From JBLHKS01 sp047620505 (GTDB lineage Bacteria > Verrucomicrobiota > Verrucomicrobiia > Verrucomicrobiales > DEV007), in the NCBI GenBank assembly GCA_047620505.1, contig JBLHKS010000089.1, forward strand, positions 1 through 26,757: a stretch of 26,757 nt of DNA, written 5' to 3'. Under the pieces are notes generated by a model. The model was not told the DNA's origin, made no database searches, and saw only the letters and a list, made by a program, of their open reading frames with translations. Below, piece after piece: positions 1-8,678 of the stretch (position 1 is the stretch's first letter; every line of letters starts with the position of its first letter). The position numbers and the translations under genes are program-made.

Positions 1-88
1 AGTAACAAAGCATAGTGATGGCCGAGGCTTTTCATTCATACACTCTACTACGATGCTTTCAGCTGCCACGATATTTCCTGAAGAGCCC
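1..88 (-). mobile_element. ISL3-like insertion sequence, 5' end with terminal inverted repeat (partial)
   Basis: The outer end is at 88, where the minus strand begins GGGCTCTTCAGG. The 28 bases at 88-61 match the 28 bases at 26632-26659 with four mismatches. Just inside, on minus, an ATG at 35-33 opens MKSLGHHYALL, which I recognise as the start style of ISL3-family transposases; the frame runs off the window. The right-hand copy shows the transposase C-terminus in the same orientation, so the two edges look like opposite ends of one IS type. Family assignment is from memory of the protein and of the GGCTCTTC-type terminus, so it is likely but not certain. Confidence 0.6.
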
Positions 89-1761
89 AAACCAGCGCGT
101 TGATCCTTCGGCATCGCCAGCGGCTGCTTCAGCGGCCAGTCCCACTTCTGTTCCGCGACGCGATTGCTGCTCGGCAAATTGTAGGGCTCAATATAAATCA
201 AATCGCCAATCCCACGCGACTTCGGCGAAAACGGATAGCCGGGATGCGGATACATTCCTTTGTCGATTGCCGTCTTATATTTCGCGACCGTTTTCTCCGC
301 ATCCTTCCGCGCCGCTTCCAACGCAAGCTCGGCCTTTTCCGGCATATCTTTAAAATTGAAATCCCGCGCGATCTGCATCCGGCGCTTCTCAACCTGTGCT
401 TCGACATAACCCGGATCCGTGACCTCAGCGACGCGCTCTTCGTAATGCTCAGGGGCATACTCGTTGTCACCCGGATGCGCGACAAAATACTCATTCGTGG
501 TCAACAACTCGGCGATGACGTCTTTGTCTTGCCTTAACACATGCTCAATCAGCATGCGCGCGTCGTGAACCAGCATTCCTGTGTTCCATTGCGGGATCTT
601 TTCTTCGCGCCGCCGATCGTTGTCCTTGAACACCGTTCCGGCGCGATGAAAGCCAAAATACTCGTCAAAAAACCGCATCACGCGCGGCAGATCTTTTCGA
701 TCCCAGTGGCCGGTCGTCAGTTGCTCGTCCAGCAGTTGCTGAACGAGGCGCGCCACGTCTTCCTTCGTTTTCAGCTCATCCTTCTGCAACGCGTCTCGAA
801 TGAATCGATTTCGATCCGGGCCCTGATCCGTCAGCGCAAAGGCGAGCGCATGCGCCAACTCATCCGGCGACAAATGTCGGCGTCCGTGTTCATCCACTTC
901 ACCTAAACCGAATTCCATCCGGTAGATCGATTCCGGACTCAGGAATATCGCTTTGATCATCGTTTTGAGTCCGTCGAGATTGCCCCCGGTTTCGATGTTC
1001 TGTTTGAGAAACGTCAGATACTTTTCCTGTTCTTCTTTGGTCGGATTGCGCCCGATCACTCGCAGAAATTCCCGCCCAATCACCCCGCGAAGCGCCTCCT
1101 CCTCCGGCGTCGGCTTATCATCTGCGAAATCCTCGAACTCGTCACGCTGTTCCCGATGCGCAAGGAACGAATCGGCCACGATCATCGTCATCTGCACCGT
1201 GCTTTGATCCGCCACCGACATCGCTGCGTAGTCCCGAATCCCGCGCTCTGAAGTCACAAACGTGTAGGGACTTTTCGCGCTGCCAAAGCCCTTGAACGCA
1301 AAAATTTCCGGGCTGAATCGCCAGAGCCGCGACGGCGAAAACGGCGGTGTGTCGATCTCGCCTGAGAACAGCTTTTCGTGATTCACCCAGTTGCCGTATT
1401 CGGGCGCGAGCAGCTTTTTGCGATACACCTCCCCCGAGCCCGCCGTCAGCAGCTGCTGACTGATCCACTCGATGACCGCGTTCCGTTCCGAATCGCTCGG
1501 CTGCTCATCCTCGTCAGGCGGCGGCATGTCTCCGGCCGTCAATTGCTCAAGAATTTCGAGCCACAAGTTGGAGGTCTCAGCCTTGGCGAAATCAAACGAC
1601 GCCTCGTGGAGAGCGAGCTTGCCCTTTTGCTTGTCAGCGCCGTGACAGCGGATGCAATGCGCTTCCAGAAATGGCTTGATCGCCTCGTCGGCATGGAGGC
1701 CTTGAGGCGCGAATGCCGAAAGCACAAGGGCCGAGGCGACTGTTTGGAATATTCGGGGCAT
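89..1761 (-). pseudogene. PSD1/DUF1588-type c-haem protein, 3' end cut off by the IS
   Basis: A continuous minus-strand frame of about 557 codons begins at the ATG at 1761. It has a signal peptide (MPRIFQTVASALVLSAFA, then a likely cut near LHA) and, about 35 residues in, one haem c motif, HCIRCHG. The body resembles the large PSD1 proteins of Planctomycetota and Verrucomicrobiota, including the sequence KDQRAG, which in relatives leads into LTHPAWL and the rest of DUF1588. Here homology stops inside the next codon, exactly where the IS inverted repeat starts at 88. I therefore read it as a gene interrupted by insertion, missing DUF1588 and DUF1585. Family members are presumed periplasmic; their function is mostly unproven. 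There is no partner DUF1501/DUF1552 gene in view. Confidence 0.75.
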
Positions 1762-1936
1762 CTTGATCGGGACCACGGTAGTGGAGCCTCGAAATCTGGC
1801 CAGTGAAGGATTGCGTGACAACAGCGAAGATTTACCTCATGCGGCGTCCGCCGCCCGCCCACGTCGGACATCCAATCGCCTTCTTTTGCAAATTCCGGGG
1901 TGAGTCAGAGCCGAGTTGAGTTTCTCAACCCGGCGT
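1762..1936. other. Intergenic region upstream of the PSD1-type gene
   Basis: No gene is supported here. A short hairpin lies at 1915-1929 (GTTGAG, TTT, CTCAAC) just after the sulfatase stop. It has no T-run, so it is at best a weak terminator. I could not identify a promoter for the PSD1 gene. Confidence 0.4.
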
Positions 1937-2960
1937 CTACTTAAGCCACTGGGCTTGTTTTGACGCGTCGTCCGTCCGCGCTTCACCGCCAAGCGCGATG
2001 CGGTTGGCTTCGATCTCGGCCAATCGCTTCCGCGCCAACGCCTTCATCTCCGCGACCTTCTCAGGATGCTCGGCACTGAGGTTTGTCTGCTCTCCCGGAT
2101 CTTTCGCCAGATCGAACAGCGCCGGTCCCGCATCGGTGCCCCGGCTCGGGACCGTTGTCTGACAGAAACACGATGATCGATTTCTCTTCCAGCTCAGCCC
2201 GTTTCAGCGCGGCGACGATCTCGCCGATCCGCGCGTCGAGTTCCTCGACCACATCGCCGTAGGCGCCGTGCGTCGATCGCCCTTCCCAATTCGGATGAGC
2301 CTGAGCCGGAAAATGGGGCGCGGTGAAGGGCAGGTAGAGGAAAAATGGCTCGTCGCGGCTCACCTCGATAAACTCGATCGCCTCGCGGGTGAAGTTCTCG
2401 GTCAGCCGCCGATTGTCGAGCGGATCGGCAATCAGTTCTTCGTCACGCCAGAGTTTTTTCGTCTGGTTATTGCTCATCTTGATGTGATAAGCCGTGTCAA
2501 ATCCCTGTTTCAGCGGGTGAAGCTCCGGGCTGCCGCCGAGATGCCATTTGCCGCTGAGAGCGGTGCGGTATCCAGCCTGCTTGAAGACCTCAGCGATCGT
2601 GAGAGCCTCGGGCGCGAGGCCGGTGGTGGTCTTCATTCTGTAGCCCAGCACTCCGCCGTTCCAGCCTAGCCGCGTTGGGTAGCAACCAGTCAAGAGCGCC
2701 ATGCGCGACGGCGTGCAGACGGTGGCCCCGGCGTAGAAACTTGTCAGGCGGACGCCCCCGGCCGCGAGTTGGTCGAGCACCGGAGTTTTGATCTTCGTCG
2801 AGCCGTAGCAGGAAAGGTCGTTGTAGCCGAGGTCATCGGCCATGATCAGAATCACGTTTGGCTTCGACGCCGGCTCAGCAGCAGCTGCAATCGATGACGA
2901 GGCTGCAATCGCAAAAAGGCCGGCCGCGGCAAGCGTGGAAATCAGGGCTTTGATAAACAT
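1937..2960 (-). pseudogene. Arylsulfatase with internal deletion and frame shift
   Basis: The ATG at 2960 is preceded by GGAAAG and followed by a signal peptide (MFIKALISTLAAAGLFAIA). The N-terminal half carries sulfatase hallmarks: metal-binding MADDLGYND, the formylglycine motif CTPSR followed by ALLTG, KWHLG, and FLSDNGP about 270 residues in. Immediately afterwards this frame loses homology and stops at 2061. The second minus-strand frame instead encodes the normal sulfatase end (FDLAKDPGEQTNL and about 50 more residues, ending QAQWLK) with stop TAG at 1937-1939. Relatives have roughly 120-150 residues between these two segments, so an out-of-frame deletion is inferred at about 2123-2154. 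An 8-bp inverted repeat (CGGTCCCG at 2123-2130, CGGGACCG at 2147-2154) flanks the junction. A sulfatase activator gene is not present. Confidence 0.8.
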
Positions 2961-3017
2961 AGTAGTTTCTTTCCGGTGCAGCCTGAATTCTGCACGATGG
3001 CTCCGCTTCCAGACAGT

Positions 3018-3045
3018 AAAAAACCTGCCCGAATCCGGGCAGGTT
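3018..3045 (-). terminator. Rho-independent terminator of katG
   Basis: A perfect 10-bp stem (AACCTGCCCG at 3022-3031, CGGGCAGGTT at 3036-3045) has a 4-base loop and is followed on minus by six T (3023-3018). It lies about 30 bases after the katG stop, so katG is likely transcribed without the sulfatase gene. Confidence 0.9.
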
Positions 3046-3075
3046 CTGGCTTCAATGGAATTGCCGACCTTCGAT

Positions 3076-5463
3076 CTATTTGGCGGCCAGCTCGGCCTCC
3101 GCCTCCACGAGATCAAAGCGATCAAGGTTCATGACCTTGGTCCACGCGGCCACGAAGTCGTTGACGAACTTCTCTCCGGCGTCGGCGCTGGCGTAGGCTT
3201 CCGCGATAGCGCGGAGTTGCGAGTTCGAACCGAACACGAGATCGACGGAAGTGGCGGTCCAGTTGATTTCGCCAGTCTTGCGGTCCCGTCCTTCGTAAAA
3301 GTGCTCGCACATTGGCGAAACTTCCCACTCGTTGCTCATGTCCAGCAGGTTGACGAAGAAGTCGTTGGTCAGCCTCTCCGGGTTCTTGGTGAAGACACCG
3401 AGATCGGGGTGACCGACGTTGGTTTTGAGAACCCGCATGCCGCCGATAAGCGCGGTCATCTCCGGAGCGCTGAGCGTGAGCAGTTGAGCCCGGTTGATCA
3501 GGTTCTCCGGCGCGGGCCGGTCGAGTTCGTGTCCGAGGAAGTTGCGGAACCCGTCCGTTTTCGGTTCGAGAAAGGCAACGGATTCCACGTCGGTCATTTC
3601 CTGCGTGGCGTCGGTTCTTCCCGGCGAGAAGGGAACTTTCACGTCGTGACCGGCGTTCTTCGCGGCTTGCTCGACGGCGGCGCTGCCGCCAAGCACGATC
3701 AGATCGGCGAGCGACACTTTCTTGCCGCCAGTCTGTGCGGCGTTGAAGTCCGCTTGGATCTTCTCAAGGACCGGCAAGACCTTGGCGAGTTGAGCCGGGT
3801 TGTTGACTTCCCAGTCCTTCTGCGGCTCGAGACGGATCCGAGCCCCGTTGGCGCCACCGCGATTGTCGCTCCCTCGGAAGGTGGACGCGGACGCCCAAGC
3901 GGTCGAGACCAGCTGCGAAATGGTTAGGTCCGATTTGAGGATGGAGGCCTTGAGAGCGGCGATGTCCGCCTCTCCGATCAGCTCGTGATCAGCCGCGGGA
4001 AGGGGGTCCTGCCACAGCAGCTGCTGGTTCGGCACTTCCGGTCCGAGATACCGGGAAATGGGGCCCAGATCGCGGTGAGTCAGCTTGAACCACGCCTTGG
4101 CGAAGGCGTCGGCGAACTCTTTGGGATTCTCGAAGAAACGCTTCGAAATCGCGCCGTAGGTCGGGTCCATTTTCAACGCCAGATCGGTCGTGAACATGAT
4201 CGGGGCGTGGCTCTTCGTTTTGTCGTGAGCATCCGGCACGGTTCCTTTGCCCGCTCCGTCCTTGGGAACCCATTGTTGGGCACCGGCGGGGCTCTTGGTT
4301 AGCTCCCAATCGTAGGCAAACAGGTTCGATAGATACATGTGAGACCACCGCGCCGGGGCGCTGGTCCACGCTCCTTCGAGGCCGCTAGTGATGGTGTCTT
4401 CGGCATTGCCTTTTCCGAAGCTGTTCCTCCAGCCGAAGCCCTGTTCTTCGAGCGGCGCGCCCTCGGGTTCAGGTCCGACGTTTCCGTCTGGAGGGGCGGC
4501 GCCGTGCGCCTTTCCAAAGGTGTGTCCGCCCGCAATCAGCGCCACGGTCTCCTCGTCGTTCATCGCCATCCGCGCGAAGGTTTCCCGAATGTCCTTAGCC
4601 GCAGCGAGCGGATCCGGGTTCCCGTTCGGGCCTTCCGGATTCACGTAAATCAAGCCCATCTGAACCGCGCCGAGTGGATTCTCAAGATCGCGGTCACCCG
4701 AATAACGCTTGTCGCCCAGCCACTCGGTCTCAGGACCCCAGTAAATGTCTTCCTGCGGCTCCCAGACGTCTGCGCGACCACCGGCGAATCCGAAGGTCTC
4801 AAAGCCCATCGTTTCGAGGGCGACGTTGCCGGTTAAAATCATGAGGTCGGCCCACGAGATTTGCTGACCACACTTCTGCTTAAGCGGCCAGAGCAACCGG
4901 CGCGCCTTGTCGAGGTTGCCGTTGTCAGGCCAGCTGTTGAGCGGCGCGAAACGTTGCGTCCCATCCGAAGCGCCGCCACGGCCATCTGTGACGCGATAGG
5001 TGCCCGCGCTGTGCCACGCCATTCGAATGAAGAACGGCCCGTAGTTGCCGTAGTCGGCTGGCCACCACTCCTGTGAAGTCGTCATCAATTCCGCGAGGTC
5101 TTTTTTCAGGGCGTCGAGGTCGAGCTTCTTGAACTCCTCGGCGTAATCGAATTGCTCGCCCAGCGGATTTCCTTTGGCGGAATTCTGATGCAGGATTCCG
5201 AGGTTTAACTGATTCGGCCACCAGTCGCGGTTGGACATGGCCCCGGCTGCCGTGTGCCGGTAAGGACCGGCCTGCACGCCCATCACCGGGCATTTGCTGA
5301 AATCGTTTTCCACTTGTTTTTCAGGTTGGGGTTGGGTCTGAGTCTGCGCCATCGCGTCGCTGAGGCCGATCGAGGTGAGGACCAGAGCAAGAAGCCAAGT
5401 CCGCGTCTTGAGTATTGAAGCAGTTCGGTTCGCCGCGAGGCGTCTGCGAGGGATTGTTTGCAT
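3076..5463 (-). CDS. katG: Catalase-peroxidase KatG, exported form
   Basis: This 795-residue bifunctional haem catalase-peroxidase removes H2O2. Both halves of the family are present. In the N-terminal domain I see distal R147, W150 and H151 (RMAWHSAGTY), Y273 (LIYVNPEGPNG), M299 (RMAMND) and proximal H314 (GGHTFGKAHGA). The Trp-Tyr-Met adduct needed for catalase activity is therefore complete. Unlike the usual cytoplasmic KatG, it starts with a Sec-type signal (WLLALVLTSIGLSDAMAQ, cut likely after AMA), implying a periplasmic enzyme. I chose the ATG at 5463; an in-frame ATG at 5505 is possible and would only lengthen the leader. It is likely monocistronic, with a terminator at 3018-3045. An ECF-type promoter at 5522-5548 puts it in the same regulon as the photolyase. 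Confidence 0.96.
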   Translation of the reverse strand: MQTIPRRRLAANRTASILKTRTWLLALVLTSIGLSDAMAQTQTQPQPEKQVENDFSKCPVMGVQAGPYRHTAAGAMSNRDWWPNQLNLGILHQNSAKGNPLGEQFDYAEEFKKLDLDALKKDLAELMTTSQEWWPADYGNYGPFFIRMAWHSAGTYRVTDGRGGASDGTQRFAPLNSWPDNGNLDKARRLLWPLKQKCGQQISWADLMILTGNVALETMGFETFGFAGGRADVWEPQEDIYWGPETEWLGDKRYSGDRDLENPLGAVQMGLIYVNPEGPNGNPDPLAAAKDIRETFARMAMNDEETVALIAGGHTFGKAHGAAPPDGNVGPEPEGAPLEEQGFGWRNSFGKGNAEDTITSGLEGAWTSAPARWSHMYLSNLFAYDWELTKSPAGAQQWVPKDGAGKGTVPDAHDKTKSHAPIMFTTDLALKMDPTYGAISKRFFENPKEFADAFAKAWFKLTHRDLGPISRYLGPEVPNQQLLWQDPLPAADHELIGEADIAALKASILKSDLTISQLVSTAWASASTFRGSDNRGGANGARIRLEPQKDWEVNNPAQLAKVLPVLEKIQADFNAAQTGGKKVSLADLIVLGGSAAVEQAAKNAGHDVKVPFSPGRTDATQEMTDVESVAFLEPKTDGFRNFLGHELDRPAPENLINRAQLLTLSAPEMTALIGGMRVLKTNVGHPDLGVFTKNPERLTNDFFVNLLDMSNEWEVSPMCEHFYEGRDRKTGEINWTATSVDLVFGSNSQLRAIAEAYASADAGEKFVNDFVAAWTKVMNLDRFDLVEAEAELAAK

Positions 5464-5521
5464 TATCTTGAGTGTTCCGGTTAGGAGAGGTGGAGAGTCT
5501 GACAAGACCTCGGCTGTTCAC

Positions 5522-5548
5522 TACGGCTGGGCGCGACGATCGGTTTCA
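5522..5548 (-). promoter_or_regulatory. ECF-type promoter of katG
   Basis: On minus, TGAAACC (5548-5542) is followed by 16 bases and CGTA (5525-5522). The same -35, spacer length and -10 occur in front of five other transcription units in this window. The spacer starts GATCG, as in the mscS and photolyase copies. The predicted transcript start near 5515 gives a leader of about 50 bases to the ATG at 5463. Confidence 0.75.
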
Positions 5549-5610
5549 GCACTTGATTGAGGGGGCGCGCCAACCACCGTGAAACGCAGGTTTTCTAGTT
5601 TCCAGAGAGA

Positions 5611-6534
5611 TCAGGAATCGCTGACGGCTCCGTCGACATGCACGTCCATCTGGGGGAACGGAATCCCGATTCCGGCTTCGTCGAGGTGCTGCTTCACCGC
5701 GCGAGTCAGGGCTTCTTTTATCGGCCAGAACTCGCTGGCGCTGCACCAGAAGCGGACGGTCCAATTCACCGCGGAATCACCGAGATCTCCTAGCACGATC
5801 TGATAACCACGGTCTTCTCCAGAGAGCAATTTGTCGCTGAGCGACTCGGCGGCTTTTTGTAGAACAGCGCGCGTTTCGTCGAGCCCCGCCGAGTAGTCGC
5901 AACCGACGGCGACATCGACACGCCGCTCGCTGTGAAACGAAATATTCTCAATCGTCCCGCCGTAAATCTCGCCGTTAGGCACAATGATTCGGCGATTGTC
6001 AGGCGTGTCGAAGGTCGTGGTGAAGAGTTCGATGGTGTTGACTTTCGCGGTGATTCCAGCCGCGCTGACAACGTCGCCAATCTTGAACGGCCGGAAGATC
6101 AAGAGCATCACGCCCGAAGCGAAATTGGAGAGCGTCCCGGAAAGCGCCATGCCGACCGCGAAACCAGCAGCTGCTAGAATTGCCGAGAACGCGGTGACGT
6201 TGACCCCGAATTTTCCGAGCGCCACGATCGCGCCGAGAATCACCACGAGGTAGAAAATCATCTTCGCCGCGAATCCCGCGAGAGTCGAGTCGACCCTCGC
6301 CTTTTCCATACCCTGACAGGCGTACTTCGCCAGAATCTTGGCGGTGACCACGGAGACGATCAAGATCACCGGCGCCCAGATCACGGGCATTCCGCAGTCC
6401 ACCAAGAGCATTTTCAAAGCGCCGGAATCGCCGGTGAGCGCGGCGCCCGCGGTTGCCTTCGCTTGATCGAGCGCGCCTTGAACCTGATCGACGGCGGCTG
6501 GGGTTTCGTCGGCTTGCGCCAGAATAGTTCTCAC
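5611..6534 (-). CDS. MscS-family mechanosensitive channel
   Basis: This is an inner-membrane small-conductance mechanosensitive channel protein of about 307 residues. After a short N-terminal stretch come hydrophobic helices (around VIWAPVILIVSVV, then FYLVVILGAIVALG). The Gly/Ala-rich pore helix follows (FSAILAAAGFAVGMALSGTLSNFASG), then the beta domain (FRPFKIGDVV, TPDNRRIIVPNGEIYGG) and the C-terminal alpha/beta domain. The frame is open up to an ATG at 6630, but the promoter at 6604-6629 lies inside that extension. I therefore place the start at the GTG at 6534 (VRTILAQADE); no clear Shine-Dalgarno is seen. It is divergent from the DUF2652 gene, with facing ECF-type promoters. A role in osmotic or membrane stress is inferred from the family. 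Confidence 0.88.
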   Translation of the reverse strand: MRTILAQADETPAAVDQVQGALDQAKATAGAALTGDSGALKMLLVDCGMPVIWAPVILIVSVVTAKILAKYACQGMEKARVDSTLAGFAAKMIFYLVVILGAIVALGKFGVNVTAFSAILAAAGFAVGMALSGTLSNFASGVMLLIFRPFKIGDVVSAAGITAKVNTIELFTTTFDTPDNRRIIVPNGEIYGGTIENISFHSERRVDVAVGCDYSAGLDETRAVLQKAAESLSDKLLSGEDRGYQIVLGDLGDSAVNWTVRFWCSASEFWPIKEALTRAVKQHLDEAGIGIPFPQMDVHVDGAVSDS

Positions 6535-6603
6535 AATATTGGACTGGTTAAGAGTTGGTAGGTTGGGATTCCGGTGTGCGGGATGGAGACTTTGGCGTTT
6601 CAC

Positions 6604-6629
6604 TACGCCCGGGCGCGGCGATCGGTTCA
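6604..6629 (-). promoter_or_regulatory. ECF-type promoter of mscS
   Basis: On minus, TGAACC (6629-6624), 16 bases (beginning GATCG) and CGTA (6607-6604). About 40 bases around it closely resemble the katG promoter region, including CGTAGTGAA after the -10. It argues against the upstream ATG at 6630 as the channel start. Confidence 0.75.
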
Positions 6630-6669
6630 TCCGTTGAGCGAAAAAATGGAGTCGCGCTTCTCAACCGCC

Positions 6670-6698
6670 TGAAACCGGGGATCGATCCGGAACGTATC
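6670..6698 (+). promoter_or_regulatory. ECF-type promoter of the DUF2652 gene
   Basis: TGAAACC (6670-6676), 16 bases, CGTATC (6693-6698) on the plus strand. The predicted transcript start near 6705 leaves about 48 bases before the ATG at 6753. It lies back to back with the mscS promoter. Confidence 0.72.
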
Positions 6699-6752
6699 GG
6701 GCGAGGCGCAACTTGTGGCCGGGCTGCCGGTCACGTAAGAGTCTTCAACCGG

Positions 6753-7556
6753 ATGGAAATCAAAAACGCCTTCATCGTTCTGGCCGATATCAGTGGATAC
6801 ACGAAGTTCGTGACCCTCCACGCGATGAGCCTTCTCCATGCGGAGAAGATCGTCACCGAGCTTCTCGAATCCATCATGGACGCGACGAGCGAGCCCCTGA
6901 TCGTGAACAAACTCGAGGGTGACGCGGTTCTCTTCTACGCTGAAGCCGGGGAATCCGAAACCGACACCGCGCGCGCCGTTTTCGCTCAATCCCTCGCGTT
7001 CTTCGAAGCCTTCAGCGAGCGCTCGAAGGAACTCACCGGATGCAACAACCTCTGCCCCTGCGACGCCTGCCGGCAAGCCGATCAGCTTCGATTAAAGACG
7101 GTTCTGCACTTCGGCGAGATCGCTCTCAAGCGCGTCCGCAATTTCGTCGAACTTGCTGGCGAATCCGTCATCGTCGCGCACCGCCTCACGAAGAACAGCA
7201 TCGACTCAAACGAATATCTTCTCATGACGAAATCGTTCGCCGAGGTCGCTGGACAAGGTGAGGCCTGTGAAACCGAATCCCGGACGGAGGAATGCGCTGG
7301 CATCGGCAGAGTCGAAGTCGAGGTCCACTACCCTAACTCAGATCTCGAATCCCCGGATGCTCCGGAGAAGGAGCCGCGGAAAAAGACTACGAGCCTAGCA
7401 AACGCCTTCAGGCTCGACCTTTACAGTTTGGCCCGCGTCCTGCGCCTGAAACGGCCACCCCGGGGCCGCGCCTATCCGCCAGCAGAACGGCCCGGATTTT
7501 GGCAGTTTGCGCGAGATGGATTCCGGGGTCTCTGGATGCTTTTTCGGCGCAAGTGA
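6753..7556 (+). CDS. DUF2652 protein (cyclase-like fold)
   Basis: This 267-residue protein matches the DUF2652 pattern: ADISGYTKFV near the N-terminus, an ELLE segment, then NKLEGDAVLFY. These resemble the metal-binding aspartate positions of class III nucleotidyl cyclases, but catalytic activity is not established for the family. A cysteine cluster (CNNLCPCDAC) follows at about residue 93, then TVLHFGEIALK and a C-terminal tail with a short hydrophobic/aromatic segment (FWQFARDGFRGLWMLF). The frame is open further upstream, but the ECF-type promoter at 6670-6698 lies there, so the ATG at 6753 is chosen. Co-regulation with the light/oxidative genes is inferred from that promoter. A nucleotide or redox sensor is possible but unproven. 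Confidence 0.85.
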   Translation: MEIKNAFIVLADISGYTKFVTLHAMSLLHAEKIVTELLESIMDATSEPLIVNKLEGDAVLFYAEAGESETDTARAVFAQSLAFFEAFSERSKELTGCNNLCPCDACRQADQLRLKTVLHFGEIALKRVRNFVELAGESVIVAHRLTKNSIDSNEYLLMTKSFAEVAGQGEACETESRTEECAGIGRVEVEVHYPNSDLESPDAPEKEPRKKTTSLANAFRLDLYSLARVLRLKRPPRGRAYPPAERPGFWQFARDGFRGLWMLFRRK

Positions 7557-7629
7557 TCTTTCCAGTCGATCCCGTCTCTTATCGATTTTCCACCACTACT
7601 CCACGAAGGAGCCCGGCTTCTGAAAAATG
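7557..7629. other. Convergent intergenic gap
   Basis: This lies between the ends of the DUF2652 and DoxX-like genes. I see no convincing hairpin with a T-run on either strand. Confidence 0.4.
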
Positions 7630-7995
7630 CTATCGGGTGAAGATCAACAGCAGGGCCAACACCAGCACGATTGCCGCTGGCAAGTATTTCTTGGGCGGGT
7701 CCTTCACCTTGGCATGCATGAGAATCGCGCCCACCATCAGCACTGCCATCACGATGGAGGCCGGTTGCACCAAAACCGGAAAAAAGACACCCACCAACAA
7801 TGCGAGAGCGGATCCTACCTTGAGACATCCGACGGCAAAAATAGTCCACGTCGGAAGACCGTAAACAGCAAATTCGTCTTTAAGGTTGCGGGCGTCGCCC
7901 CCGCGGTACGAGGTGCCTCCACCCGCCCGCAGCAGCCATACGTTCAAAATTCCGAGGGCAATGATTAACTGACAGAGGATATGGAAAACGGCCAT
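7630..7995 (-). CDS. DoxX-like small membrane protein
   Basis: This 121-residue protein has four predicted membrane helices: FHILCQLIIALGILNVWLL, TIFAVGCLKVGSALALLVGV, ASIVMAVLMVGAILM and LPAAIVLVLALLLIF. That layout and the polar segment after helix 1 (RGGDARNLKDEF) fit the DoxX/DoxX-like family. I chose the ATG at 7995, preceded by GTAAGAAA; an upstream ATG at 8058 adds an unlikely polar extension. It is the last gene of the ECF-MerR-SOUL-DoxX operon, about 85 bases after the SOUL gene. Family members are linked to redox or membrane homeostasis; the specific role here is unknown. Confidence 0.75.
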   Translation of the reverse strand: MAVFHILCQLIIALGILNVWLLRAGGGTSYRGGDARNLKDEFAVYGLPTWTIFAVGCLKVGSALALLVGVFFPVLVQPASIVMAVLMVGAILMHAKVKDPPKKYLPAAIVLVLALLLIFTR

Positions 7996-8081
7996 TTTCT
8001 TACAACTTAATGATTGAAGATGTGTCTGCTCGGGACAGGCAAGGGCAGTAACCCCCACTTGCTCTCTCGCCCGTCATTGCT

Positions 8082-8663
8082 CTAGCGAATCTCGATCATC
8101 ACCTCATTGCGGCGCATCAACCCGGGCGTCCACGGCGGGTCGTAGTAGGCGTAGCGTGGTTTTGCGGCAGTTTTGGTGGTCAAGCCAGCTTCGGCGATCC
8201 ACTCTTTCAGCTTTGTCAGGGCCTTCGCGTCGCGCTGGTCGGAACTGCGGCCGGCGTAGCGATAAACGGCGAATTTTCCGCCGGTCAGCTGGTTGAGGAA
8301 GACTTTTCCGCCCGCAGGTTCGGGAGCTCCGGCTTTGGCGACTTCGTCGGGTAACACGAAACTCATCAGTTCCTTGTTTTCGCCGCCGGAGCTGACGAAG
8401 ACCGGGGTGGTCATCGCGATTTTGCTCTCGGTCTGGTTCTGGCCGGTGATGTATTTGAAAAGCCGCCCAAAACCCGAGTTCTCGTTTTCCATCGATGTTG
8501 AAGCAACGGCGAGAGCGCGATAGGCGCGGATTTCAAAGGAGCCTTTCGACTCGACGACCTTGTAGTCGGCGGTTTCGTAACGGCCGCGGGCCGTGGCGTA
8601 GAGCGCCGTGCCAATCAGGGTGACGGCGATACCTATGGTGATCATTGTGGTTCGTTTCTTCAT
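8082..8663 (-). CDS. SOUL-family haem-binding protein
   Basis: This 193-residue protein has an N-terminal membrane anchor or signal (MITIGIAVTLIGTALYA). A SOUL domain follows, with the typical elements YKVVESKGSFEIRAY, KIAMTTPVF and the C-terminal YDPPWTPGLMRRNEVMIEI. SOUL proteins bind haem or tetrapyrroles. In bacterial light-response loci a tetrapyrrole-binding protein could limit photosensitiser damage or take part in sensing; that is inference. It begins only 15 bases after the MerR gene ends, so they are surely co-transcribed. Confidence 0.9.
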   Translation of the reverse strand: MKKRTTMITIGIAVTLIGTALYATARGRYETADYKVVESKGSFEIRAYRALAVASTSMENENSGFGRLFKYITGQNQTESKIAMTTPVFVSSGGENKELMSFVLPDEVAKAGAPEPAGGKVFLNQLTGGKFAVYRYAGRSSDQRDAKALTKLKEWIAEAGLTTKTAAKPRYAYYDPPWTPGLMRRNEVMIEIR

Positions 8664-8678
8664 GTTGGAATTGGTTGG

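Noticed and set aside
15..537. Plus-strand reading frames at the left edge
   Set aside because: They lie across the IS end and the antisense of the PSD1-type gene; the minus strand has a signal peptide and haem motif in frame.
3100..3140. TGAACC-N16-CGTGG on minus near the katG 3' end
   Set aside because: The -10 is not CGTA, it is inside katG and no gene start follows that needs it.
2842..3927. 361-codon plus-strand reading frame
   Set aside because: It is antisense to katG and the sulfatase start, has no domain or signal, and both minus-strand genes have clear motifs.
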